From contig JAJUBI010000006.1 in the NCBI GenBank assembly GCA_022419385.1, forward strand, positions 186,001 through 250,000: a stretch of 64,000 bases of DNA, in the 5' to 3' direction. This document shows positions 55,038-64,000 of this stretch, piece after piece. The translations under genes were made by a program, and so were the position numbers. Numbering within the stretch: the stretch's first letter is position 1; the number at the start of each line of letters is the position of its first letter. The DNA comes from Paraconiothyrium sp. Pb-2020 (taxonomy: Eukaryota; Ascomycota; Dothideomycetes; Pleosporales; Didymosphaeriaceae). The notes beneath the pieces are model-generated. The model searched no databases. It was given only the letters and a program-made list of their open reading frames with translations, and was not told the DNA's origin.

Positions 55038-55686
55038 ATGCGCGCCTTCGCTTTCGTCTCTGCCCTCGCGGCTGTTGCTTTCGCCCAGGACTCTTCCTCT
55101 GCCGCTGAGTCTTCCGCTGCTGCTTCCTCTGAGGTTGCCTCTGTAAGTTTTACCACATCTTCAATGCCATTCGCCCACTAACAATGACCAGTCTTCCGTC
55201 GACCCTGCTCCTCAGACCTCCTACCTCGCGCAGACCAACTCTCTGGGCGTTGTCACTGGCGGACCGGCCGTTGCCACCTCGCAGCCCACTCAGCCTGCTG
55301 CTGACACCTCCATTCCTGCTCAGCCTGCGCCTGTGACATCTCTTCCCGCCGGCGTCTCCATCCCCGCGCAAGCATCTGGCATCCACACCGTTGTCATCCC
55401 CATCGGCAACAATAGCACCACCCAGGTCGTGGTCTCCGCCAACAACTCCACTACCATCGTCTACGGATCTCCCAACACCGCCTCTGGCTCCGGTGCTCAG
55501 ACCACCGGCACCGGCAAGGCCTCTGGAACCGGCAAGGCATCTGGCTCTGGCGCCACCGGCTCTGACGCTACCGGCTCAGACGCCACTGGCACCGGTGCCC
55601 AGTCCACCAGCACCCCTGGCGCTGCCGCCAACGTCCAGGTCGCTGCTGGCTTCCTCGGCGCTGGTCTCCTCGCTGCTTTCTTGTAA
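55038..55686 (+). CDS. GPI-anchored Ser/Thr-rich cell-wall protein
   Basis: Two exons (55038-55142, 55192-55686) encode 199 aa. A signal peptide covers 1-16 (MRAFAFVSALAAVAFA). The chain is Ser/Thr/Ala/Pro-rich, with a short conserved segment SGIHTVVIPIGNNSTTQVV and two NxS/T sites. A low-complexity Gly-Thr-Ser-Lys repeat (TGTGKASG, then GSDATGSDATG) precedes a C-terminal hydrophobic tail (VAAGFLGAGLLAAFL) after small residues GAA, the usual GPI-attachment layout. Codon use is strongly biased to C-ending codons, suggesting high expression. Likely a structural cell-wall mannoprotein; exact role unknown. Confidence 0.88.
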
Positions 55687-56431
55687 ACAGTTTGAGATTG
55701 GTCGATCGTCTTGTTTTCGTTACGCTTCGCACGTCTTTCGACGCAAAAATTCTTGCTGGGTAGCTATGTTGGTGTAGCTGCTGTTCCGTCCTTTAAAGAT
55801 ACCTCTGGGTGTGCATTGCATGGCGCTTTGAACCTCAACATTGTTTATGTTTTTGATGCGGTAATATCGATTGGATAGGGTTACTGGTACTGTTATATAA
55901 TTGTCGCCGCAAGGTGAAATGGAACTGAGTTGGATTGTTTGTTGTTGTCTTGATCTGAGCCGCTGTGGACGTGACGTGACGTTGAAATTGAGACGGGGAA
56001 GGTACGGTGGTTGGTCTGGGTGTTACTCAACTATCACATCACATCACACCCTCTCGTCTATCCTTGTCCTACAGAGGCGCTTCGAACAGCATGGCGCTTA
56101 GGTCTGTACTTGGTTAGATCCTCGAATAGGAACAGGATCATGCCAGTCTTAGTGACATCCGCGCCCTCATGTACGCCGAAGCGACGCCTAACGCTTCAGC
56201 AGCACCTCCGTCAACTTCATAGTTCGCGTTACTGCTCGGTAGCATGAGTATCCACCTCAAAAGTTATGTCGGCTATCGATAAGAATTGCTGGTACCTGAC
56301 GATCAATGGACAACCCCACCATCTCAGACGTGGGTCCAGAACCATCGTCAAGCACAGCAACTGCCAGACTTCACCACCCCTCGTGCTAAATGAGAAGCAC
56401 TTCGTAACACCAGCCTAATCAACCACCAGCC
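55687..56431. other. Intergenic, no gene seen
   Basis: 745 bp between the GPI protein and the formamidase-like gene. ORFs under 80 codons are unsupported. Confidence 0.5.
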
Positions 56432-57378
56432 ATGTCCTACTCCCGCGATCCCAACATCCCCCATCTCACCCACCACGCTTCAATCCCCTACAAACCTCAC
56501 GCGACGCGCCTCCAAACACTCGACATCTGGCTGCCCTCACACCCCACCTCTCCGAATTCAACCCAGACCTCCCCCAAACCCGGTACCTGGATAATCTACC
56601 TCCACGGCGGCGCCTGGCGCGACCCAACCCAAGACTCCCTCTGCGCCATCCCCACCCTCCGCGCCCTCACCACCACCCACCCATCCCTCCTCCACTCCTC
56701 CATCGCCGGCATCGCCTCCCTAAACTACCGCCTCTCGCCCTACCCCTCCCACGCCACCAATCCCAGCACCCCAGACGACGATGCCAGAAACGTCAGCCAC
56801 CCATCCCACGTCCAAGACGTGCGCGATGCACTCGCGTATCTGATCAACGAATACGCAGTCGAGAGCTGGATCGGCGTAGGCCATTCCTGCGGCGCGACGC
56901 TGCTGCTGCAACTACCTCTCCTGGATCAAACGGAGCAGATAAGAGACAGCCTGAGAGGACTTGTTCTGCTCGCGGGGATATACGACGTACCTCTTTTTCT
57001 AGCCTCGCATGCACCGCCGACGTGTCCGGAGAGCATTGCGAAGATCTACAGGGATATAGTGGCTGGTGCGTTTGGGGAGGAGGAGAGTGTTTATGCGGAG
57101 GTGTCGCCGAGGAGGTTTGGGAAGGGGAGGTTGTGGGGGAGGTATGTGGTGTTGGGGTATAGTCAGGAGGACGAGTTGGTTGAGGCGGCGCAGAGGGAGG
57201 GGATGCTTGGGCGGTATCTGGAGGAGGGGTGGGTGAGGAGTGAGCGGGAGGGGGGGGGACTGAGGTGAAGGTGGTTGATGTGAGGGATTTGAAGATGGGG
57301 CATGATGAGGTGTGGGAAGATGGGGAGCAGATAGCGAAGCTGGTTGCTGAGGTGGTGGGGAAGGCGGGTGCGCGATGA
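56432..57378 (+). CDS. BNA7: Kynurenine formamidase-like alpha/beta hydrolase with an apparent frameshift
   Basis: The first frame is open from 56432 to a stop at 57268 (278 aa). HGGAWRDP (58-65) is the oxyanion motif and GHSCGA (nucleophile Ser152) the nucleophile elbow, as in Bna7-type N-formylkynurenine formamidases of the tryptophan-NAD pathway; SLNYRLSPYPSH is also typical. After a run of nine G at 57250-57258 the frame turns into GLR-stop. In the next frame the sequence continues EVKVVDVRDLKMGHDEVWEDGEQ and ends at 57378, supplying the expected catalytic His (GHDEV) and final helix. One extra G would join them. So this is either a sequencing error in the homopolymer or a real 1-bp deletion. 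Cytosolic, no signal peptide. Confidence 0.8.
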
Positions 57379-57676
57379 TGGAGGACTGAATGGAAGCGCG
57401 CCAGCGGGTGAGCTAAGGCTGAACGATGTGCCTCAGCATGAGAATAGAGGGATGAGTGGTTTGAGATTTATATTCTGTATTAACATGCGGATGTGGAGTT
57501 TTCCCGACAGAAAAGAGACCTCCGAAATGGAAGAGAGGCTGACTTTTGATCCGTCCGACTATCCAAACCCAATGCTCGCTATCGTACTGATACAGCGCGG
57601 TAATGTACACTATGCTTTCGTTGTTTCCTTCTCCAAACTCTCTTTTCTGATGACCCCATCTGCTTGCTTTACTCCC

Positions 57677-58984
57677 CTATTTCTTGTTCAACCGCTGGTC
57701 CATAGCCGCGTTTATGGCATTCTGCACATGCCCAGTGCCGTTCTCTACCTCTTCAAGCTGGGCCTCAAGTTCCGCAATCTTCCTGCCTGCAGCGGTGTCC
57801 TCGCCTCCCTGGACCATCTTCGCCGCCACGCCCTTTGCATTGGAGTCGTTGACCTTGCCGTAGACTGCCATGGCGCTAGCAATCATCCCACCGATGTCAC
57901 CAACATTTCCAGGCACGATAACGCTGGTGCCTTCCTTTGCCAGGTTCGCAAACGCATCAACATACTTCTCCGCCACAGACAACGAAACGGCACCTTGAGC
58001 TGCATCCTTGCCTTGAGCGATCGACTGCGCAACGGCATCGATACCCCGCGCCGTGGCTTGTTGCTTCAGCAAAATCGCCTCGGCTTCACCGCTTGCCAGA
58101 TTGATCTGCTCAGCCCTCAGAGCCTCGGAAGCCAGGATGACGGACTGCTTCTTTCCCTCTGCGATGTTGATGGCGGACTGTCTCTGACCTTCCGACTCGA
58201 GGATCTCGGCGCGCTTGGAGCGTTCCGCAGTCACTTGGCGGTGCATGGCTTCGACGACGGGCTCGGGTGCATGGATGTCGCGGATCTCGTAGCGTAGGCA
58301 GGTGACGCCCCAGTCCTGGGCTGCCTCGTTAATGGCGGCGGTGATATTTGCGTTGAGGTTGGCGCGCTCCTTCAATACGTGGTCTAGGCTGAGTTGACCG
58401 ATTTCGCTTCGCATGGTCGTTTGGGCGAGCTGCGAGATAGCGTATTCGGCGTCTTCTACGCCATAACTGTCCGATAGTCAGCATCCATGCCCAAAACAGC
58501 GAAGGGAAGCGGTTCCCTACCTCGCCTTGTACGCATCAAAAACCCTGGTATAAAGCACACCATCCAGCTCCAACGTGACATTGTCTGCTGTAATCGCGCT
58601 CTGACTAGGAATCTCAATCGCGTTCTCCTTCAGGCTCTTAACATATGCGATTCGGTCGACAATCGGAAGCAGCACAGCCAGACCAGGCTGCAGTATGCGG
58701 TGGAACTTGCCCATGCGCTCGACAATCCATGCTGTCTGCTGCGGCACAAACCGGATGATTGTGTTGGCAGGGAGGCTCCGCGAGGAGGAGAAGTATGTGG
58801 GTGGCGAGTTCGCGGTGATGAAGGAGGAGAGAGGGTTTCCCGTGGCGTTTTGTGCGGCGGGAGAGTGCGTTTGGGTGAAGGCGCGGAGGGCGAGAGGGGC
58901 CGCTGTTCGTGGCAGAAGGGTCGGTCGTGAGGCTCGTATCAGGCCTGAAGCCGTGGAGGCAACCAGGCGGGTGCGCGACGCCAT
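57677..58984 (-). CDS. Mitochondrial stomatin-like protein 2 (SPFH/prohibitin family)
   Basis: Two exons (58984-58521, 58466-57677) encode 417 aa. The Arg/Ser/Ala-rich N terminus is a mitochondrial targeting sequence. The SPFH domain begins FVPQQTAWIVERMGKFHRILQPGL, with NVTLELDGVLYTRVFDAYKASYGVEDAEYAI spanning the splice junction, then TMRSEIGQLSLDHVLKER and DWGVTCLRYEIRDIHAPEPV. A coiled coil (RSKRAEILESEGQRQSAINI) follows. Known role: STOML2 organises cardiolipin-rich inner-membrane domains and proteases. A long antisense ORF (57344-58297) is a shadow. Confidence 0.95.
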
Positions 58985-59398
58985 TGTGAGGTTTGCGTGG
59001 TGATGACTGCGGTACGAGCTCCAAGCTACAAGCTCACATGCACGGTGGTCGGAGGAAGAAGCGGCCGGGGCTGGTTACGTAATCGAGGGCACGTCTACGA
59101 GTACGAGAAACGAGCTCCTCGTATGTTGTCTAAGAGCGTCATCTTCCCTTCACGAGTGCTGCACCCTTCGTGTTCACAGATGCAATTATTCCTTGACGAA
59201 GACCGAAAATGCTTTAGACAATTACGATACCCCTGCTCGATAGAACGATTAGGCTGTTGAGACCCGGCACCAAACGCAGTGCCTCGATTTCCGTCGAAAG
59301 TTATAAGAAAGAAACTAATGAACAGGTCTCAAACGGTCTGAATAGCTTTGGGAATATCTTTCAGACTCATGGCTTCCGCTGTCTTCGGCCAATGCTTC
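58985..59398. other. Intergenic, no gene seen
   Basis: 414 bp between the stomatin-like gene start and the 3' end of the SDR remnant; contains the stomatin-like promoter. Nothing else is visible. Confidence 0.5.
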
Positions 59399-60116
59399 CT
59401 ACAAACCAGCTGTAATACCCGGCCTAATCACCTCATACTTCTTCTTTAATTCAGCCCACAGCCGCTTCTCTACCAGTTGGCCCTCCGGACTCCTCACAAA
59501 GGGCGAAGGCTCAGTAATCTTGAAGTTACTAAAGTAATTTCCATGGCCTTCCGGCCCTTGGCTCGCCGCATGACTGAGAGCCCGACCGCCTTGCGCACTG
59601 GTACGCGCAAGAAGTGCCTTCATTATGACATACACAACCCTCACCACAAACTCAACGTTTCGGGCAAGTTCCCTAGCATGGTCAGTGTATGTAAGGTAAG
59701 AAGATCAATAAAATTTACGAAGCACAAAACCCAGGACAGACGCTGTTGACTATGACGGGGTTGTTGGACTTGGACAACTGATCCGCTATCTCTCGAGCAA
59801 GAAGAACATCCAACAGCTTCGTAACGTTGTAGCGTTCCTGCATGGCCACTACGCCAATTTTCTCTCTATCCAGAGCCTCGAAGATCTTTCCTTCTGGAGC
59901 AACTTTCTCAGGAAAGCGCGCAGCGCCGTGCATCGATGACGCGACCACCGTGACCTCCGGCCGGGTGTTGAACTTGCTGGCCATGTCATTGAGTTTGGGC
60001 AGCAGTGCCAGTAAGAGCAGAAATGTGAATACCACATTCACGATGAGAGTGGATTCGTCCTGCTCATAGATCTCCCATTTTGGTGCTGAAATGCCCGCAT
60101 TCAACACAACAACGTA
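59399..60116 (-). pseudogene. 5'-truncated short-chain dehydrogenase/reductase
   Basis: Two exons (60116-59719, 59672-59399; donor TTC|GTAAAT) read YVVVLNAGISAPKW through the catalytic SDR motifs (VASSMHG with the Ser region, YNVTK with Tyr and Lys, NSVCPGFCASELAR) to ITAGL-stop. The coding sequence 5' of VVVLNAG, which in this family holds the NAD(P)-binding TGxxxGxG Rossmann motif, was not found in the roughly 1.8 kb upstream in any frame. The retained part is intact, without stops. It is therefore a remnant, or a gene whose first exons are unrecognisable. An upstream open frame starting MRSARRTKSG does not resemble the family. Confidence 0.7.
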
Positions 60117-61998
60117 CTGAGGTCTTCGTGGATGTTGGAAGGTAATCCCGTGTCCGCTCTTCGTCCGACGAGCGCTGCGCACCGTCTTGTGGTCGCAGCT
60201 GGGAAAGGAAACATCAATCGCAGCGTATAATCAGGGAACGCTGTGGTATCGGCCCGTTTGTTGTCGGATTCTACTGCAGCCTCGCGCACCAAAAGATACA
60301 ATCTTCGGACTTAGAGAATGCCCAAAGACAATGGTACGACAAATTCTACACATACCACCGGCTGCGCTCTCTATCCGAGCCGTGATTCTTCCATTTATGC
60401 TGGCTTTGGAAAGTTTCCACGCTTGCGTGGTCGGTACGTTTGCATGTGACTACTACTCTCCCGAGGTCGGGTTGCGGCTGTCCGTTGCGATGTGACTGAG
60501 GTGCGCCTTGCAACAACATCAGAATTATTCACGATACCAACTCTTGCGCATCGCAGGCTCATAATACAGGCGAGCAGATAACTTGAAAGATGCCACAGGA
60601 ACACGGAGTGTCGTTATCAAAGTTTTATCTGATCCACCGTAAACCTCATTTGTCGAAGCTCCGTCTTGTTTCGGTACCTACGATCACAAATCTTCACGCT
60701 TTGGAAGCCCAAGCTGAGCAATGCTATGTCACTCGTACATTGTTCACACAACCCAATTCTTACGGACGTCAATATATTCTAGGATATCTTCATCTTGTGC
60801 CCATAGCGTAAGTCATTCATACAATAGCGGGGTGATGATTTTGTTTGAGGTATGTGGGAACCTCGCATAAGTTTTTCAGCTCTTACTGACCTGCAAGCTG
60901 CGAGAATCAGTCACTTTGCTTAGGTGTTACTTAGTTTCTACTAGTACCTGTTCACCAATTGCCAGAAGAATCTCTACAGGCAAACTGAGCAGCATCGTGT
61001 ATGGTGGATATGTGTATGTTGATGCCCTGTTGATGCTTTTAGTCGTAGTACAATGCGGCATAGTCAATATCTACCCCACGTCTAGGCCCACAAGTCACCT
61101 GTCACGTTTCAAGAGTGGCAATAACGAGATGATTAGCCCCCGATCGTGGTCAAACACACTCTGCGAGGGTACTTGATGCTGTTACAGACATAACCTTGCA
61201 TCGCTTTCGACAACTCCGTGAGAGTGACTAAGCTATCTATACATGTCGTCCAGATGACAATGCCCTACAAAATAGGAGGTTGTTGCCGCCAAAATTGATA
61301 GGCATGGAAGTTCCGGACTAGCGAAGACATACCCGTACGGTAGGTAAAGCTGCTTACTCAGGCTCTCGGCTTCCTCGATATCGTACCCTGGACTTGGCCC
61401 TTTTTTGACCAGAAGCTTCAAAACCAGTTTACCATCCTAGCGAAGGAGTAGTGACCCCTTTGCTTTGACGATGAAGCACTGTGAGTCATTCCCACGCGCA
61501 CCTTTTCGTAGCCTTGGTGCTGGGAGCTGGTAAGCCCTTGCTGGCGTCGTCGCACTGTTGAACGGTTCAAACGGGAGTCAATTCGCGAGTATTCTGATTC
61601 TCCAGGCTCATGCGATGAATTATAGCCTACATGGAGTTCGAAATCTATGATGGTTGAAGTATAGCGGAATTTTTACCAATGTTTTGGTGTTGCACGAGAT
61701 GATTGGTGACACGTCAATCTCATTGACAGCCTTGCGTTGTGTCATCGTGTTATTGAACGAGTTGCGCTTCTTTCCTCTCCTTTCCTTTCCTTCCTACCGT
61801 ATTCCTATATGCGTACAGCGAAGCTTTTATAGATACTCTCTGCCCACCCAGACCTAGCGTTTGTAGAAAGGCTATTCTTCGCACACACTTCGATTAGCTG
61901 AGTCATCTTGATCAGCCTCGTCATTAGGCAACGAAGAGGATACTTCAAAGAAAAGGACAACTGCTCCTGATCAGCCCAGATCAAAGCGTCCTGTGATC
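60117..61998. other. 1.9-kb stretch without a supported gene
   Basis: Should contain the promoter of the large right-edge gene and whatever remains of the SDR 5' end. Short ORFs have no signal. The frame of the right-edge gene is open back to a stop at 61909-61911, so an upstream exon is possible. Confidence 0.5.
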
Positions 61999-64000
61999 AT
62001 GTCCTTCGGTCGCCTCCAAGCTGCTCTCATGGCAGCCACCAGCGAAGTCACCATGGCAGCAGCAAACATCAATTTTGATTTCACTCTTGTGAAAATCGAA
62101 GCGCCACAAGAATACAAGCAATTAGGCTCCCTGCTCCCCACTGCCAAGAGATCAGAAGCTGAAACAGGATCCACTCACGTGACTGCTCGTCGGCTTGGCA
62201 CTCTATTTGACGGCGTCTGTCCGCACACACCGAATCTTATTAAGGCTTACGGAACTCGTGTCTCAGAAATATCTGAAGTCGCAAACAATCAAATCTCGTC
62301 GCACTATCGGAATTCTATCTTCGGTGCACACGCGGGCATCGATGGTACCACGATTTGGGCAGCCGCCACGTCTTCAAATGCTTCCTTACATGTCCATCTC
62401 CTTGGTTGTATGCTCGCTCGAATCTTTGAGGCTAGCGAAGCGGTATCAATCTGGGTCGAGCTGGAGAAAGAACGGAGATTGGATATTGCGGGAAGGTTCG
62501 ACCGCGGTGAGGATGTGCAGTTTTCTCTTGCGGCAGCAGCCGCTCAAAATCCAATATCGAAGCAACAACTCGCCGAATGGGACTCAAGCGCTCGTGCTTG
62601 GCTAAGAACAGCAGACGAGGTGAAACGAAACGAGTCTCGGCAGTTGCATTCCTTGCTCAAAGATCTCAATATCGCTGTCAGTGAACATACCAAAGTATAT
62701 CCGAGTGTGATCGAAGCCTGGAAGAATGCGCTCAAAATGATGGAGAATCTTATTTGCGGCAGACCTCAAGCAGTTCAAGATGGGTCGGTAATTCTTGGTC
62801 TATCTGCGTGGCACCTCTACCCCACTCTCGCTGTATTTGGCGCACAAAATTTTCGCGTCAATATGGACGATAATTTAGTCAAGCCTGCTGGTGAGCTTAG
62901 TATCGGCCTCACCTCGTCCATCGAAACGAAAGACACACCGGTGTACTGGTGCCTGTCTTTGGCCCATCTACGTCACTATGGCAAGCCCGTCAGAACCGAG
63001 GGCAGAATACAGGATGACCCTACAAGAAGCTCATTTCAAGAGTTCATGTATGGGGTGATTGGAGCCATTACCACTAGATGGCAGATTCCTTCCCAGGATA
63101 CGCTATCCACCATGAAATTCTTCACGTTGATTCACATGAGCTTTCAAAAAACGAATGCACTTACGGGAAGTAATGAATGGCTCTCTCTACTCAGTAGAGT
63201 CGGAAAGGCGTACGCACAGGCAAGCGAAGTGGAAGCAGCTGGAGCTGAGCGAATTTTCCAACTCGGAAGGCGCCGATCGGAATTATTCGTCGGCCCAATC
63301 AAATTCGAGGAAAGCCACAACCAGCGACAAGATGGCGGAGTCATCACTGGTGATCCTCGATATCTTGGCCTTCTTGATTCTTACACCCTTACGAGGATTG
63401 CAAGCAATGGAATCGAGTCACTCATTGAGCTATTACGTCACAAATTGCGAAGAGATTCTGGGATACCGTGTGCAGACTACATCATCCAATACAAACCGGA
63501 CGTTTCAAGAAAGCGTAAGGCGAGGCATTCGGGTGGTCGACAACAAGACTCAAAAGACACGGAGATGGCGGATGATGATGATGATGATGATGATATGATC
63601 AATGATCACGATCAACCCCGCTTTGGTTACGCTACCGTTTCGCCAACATGGGACCCAATGTTTCGCCTCATCACTAATGGGAATCTGGGAGATATGGATG
63701 AAAACCTCTCGGGAATGCATCACCGTTGGGTTCCTGAGAGAAGTCGTCTGAGTCCTTCCAGTGAATGCATACACCTCCTCAGACCAAGACACCTGCGTAA
63801 AGATGGGTTTGATCTTATTTTGACAGATGATGCAAGTACCATCCAATGCAAATATTCGTGGGTCTTCGGAGATATAGAGACTGCTGCCGTATTCGTTAGA
63901 GAGGGTTCGAAACAAACAATCGCGGGGTCAAATTTTCATGTCGAAGACTTTGTACACTGCCATGAAAATGACTTGCTTTCACACAAAAAGATCGTGGAAC
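61999..64000 (+). CDS. Large uncharacterised protein (5' part, runs off the right edge)
   Basis: A continuous open frame of 667 codons from the ATG at 61999 (MSFGRLQAALMAATSEVTMA) has no stop before the window ends. The region after residue 100 reads as a helical regulatory-type chain (LLGCMLARIFEASEAVSIWVELEKERRLDIAGRF). At about residue 510 comes a basic RKRKARH stretch, a likely nuclear signal, then eight consecutive Asp from a GAT run. The last part (HRWVPERSRLSPSSECIHLL) shows no stop or decay. I do not recognise a catalytic motif. It may be one of the long fungal-specific uncharacterised proteins. An extra 5' exon cannot be excluded. Confidence 0.8.
   Translation, partial: MSFGRLQAALMAATSEVTMAAANINFDFTLVKIEAPQEYKQLGSLLPTAKRSEAETGSTHVTARRLGTLFDGVCPHTPNLIKAYGTRVSEISEVANNQISSHYRNSIFGAHAGIDGTTIWAAATSSNASLHVHLLGCMLARIFEASEAVSIWVELEKERRLDIAGRFDRGEDVQFSLAAAAAQNPISKQQLAEWDSSARAWLRTADEVKRNESRQLHSLLKDLNIAVSEHTKVYPSVIEAWKNALKMMENLICGRPQAVQDGSVILGLSAWHLYPTLAVFGAQNFRVNMDDNLVKPAGELSIGLTSSIETKDTPVYWCLSLAHLRHYGKPVRTEGRIQDDPTRSSFQEFMYGVIGAITTRWQIPSQDTLSTMKFFTLIHMSFQKTNALTGSNEWLSLLSRVGKAYAQASEVEAAGAERIFQLGRRRSELFVGPIKFEESHNQRQDGGVITGDPRYLGLLDSYTLTRIASNGIESLIELLRHKLRRDSGIPCADYIIQYKPDVSRKRKARHSGGRQQDSKDTEMADDDDDDDDMINDHDQPRFGYATVSPTWDPMFRLITNGNLGDMDENLSGMHHRWVPERSRLSPSSECIHLLRPRHLRKDGFDLILTDDASTIQCKYSWVFGDIETAAVFVREGSKQTIAGSNFHVEDFVHCHENDLLSHKKIVE
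63571..63594 (+). repeat. (GAT)8 microsatellite encoding poly-Asp
   Basis: Eight perfect GAT triplets inside the right-edge gene. Such in-frame triplet runs commonly vary in length between strains. Confidence 0.9.

Noticed and set aside
57344..58297. 317-codon plus-strand ORF
   Set aside because: Exact antisense shadow of the stomatin-like gene, whose SPFH motifs and splice sites are unambiguous; the plus-strand translation has no motif.

Overview
The window is nuclear DNA of a filamentous ascomycete (Pezizomycotina; a Dothideomycetes-like genome is my guess). Genes carry short GT-AG introns of about 45-90 nt, intergenic DNA is compact, and the content is typically fungal: HET domain, fungal-type transcription factor, KP4-like protein, UstYa-family proteins, a heme-thiolate peroxidase, a GPI-anchored cell-wall protein. 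Conserved housekeeping genes anchor it: kin17 (5' part, left edge), KRR1, ORC6 and a mitochondrial stomatin-like protein. I saw no tRNA, rRNA, CRISPR array, intact transposase, PKS or NRPS.

Layout. 1-8.6 kb: kin17, an SDR, KRR1, two adjacent SET-domain proteins, a GNAT acetyltransferase. 9.1-16.7 kb: the most interesting block, a likely RiPP (dikaritin/ustiloxin-type) locus. It has a secreted precursor with three 26-residue repeats bounded by Lys-Arg sites (11.05-11.45 kb) and two UstYa-family (DUF3328) membrane proteins with paired HxxHC motifs (9.1-10.25 and 15.8-16.7 kb); the first UstYa-like gene and the precursor are divergent from one promoter region. Two unrecognised genes lie between. 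16.8-21.2 kb: a 34-bp-arm inverted repeat, ORC6, a duplicated small gene of which one copy is frameshifted and runs into a truncated SF1-helicase segment, and a small secreted protein.

22.0-30.5 kb looks like a co-regulated catabolic cluster: 2-oxoglutarate/Fe(II) dioxygenase, RidA-like deaminase, HpcH/HpaI aldolase, Dal5-type MFS permease, and a C2H2 regulator. The two divergent promoters share a GGAG-N6-CTCC-type palindrome. 30.8-47 kb is rich in secreted products: five of the window's six small Cys-rich or KP4-like secreted proteins do not all fall here (one is at 20.8-21.2 kb), but this stretch holds four of them plus a peroxygenase, a subtilase and a glycoprotein, and also an FAD monooxygenase. 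47.4-49.7 kb is a HET gene, followed by about 1.4 kb of degenerate ~150-180-bp tandem repeats. 52.7-64 kb: an F-box-like protein, a GPI protein, a kynurenine-formamidase-like gene with an apparent frameshift at a G run, the stomatin-like gene, a 5'-truncated SDR, and a large gene that runs off the right edge (more than 667 codons).

Gene models were made by eye: splice sites were chosen from reading frame, GT/AG signals and family motifs. Functional names come from recognised motifs, not from database searches.
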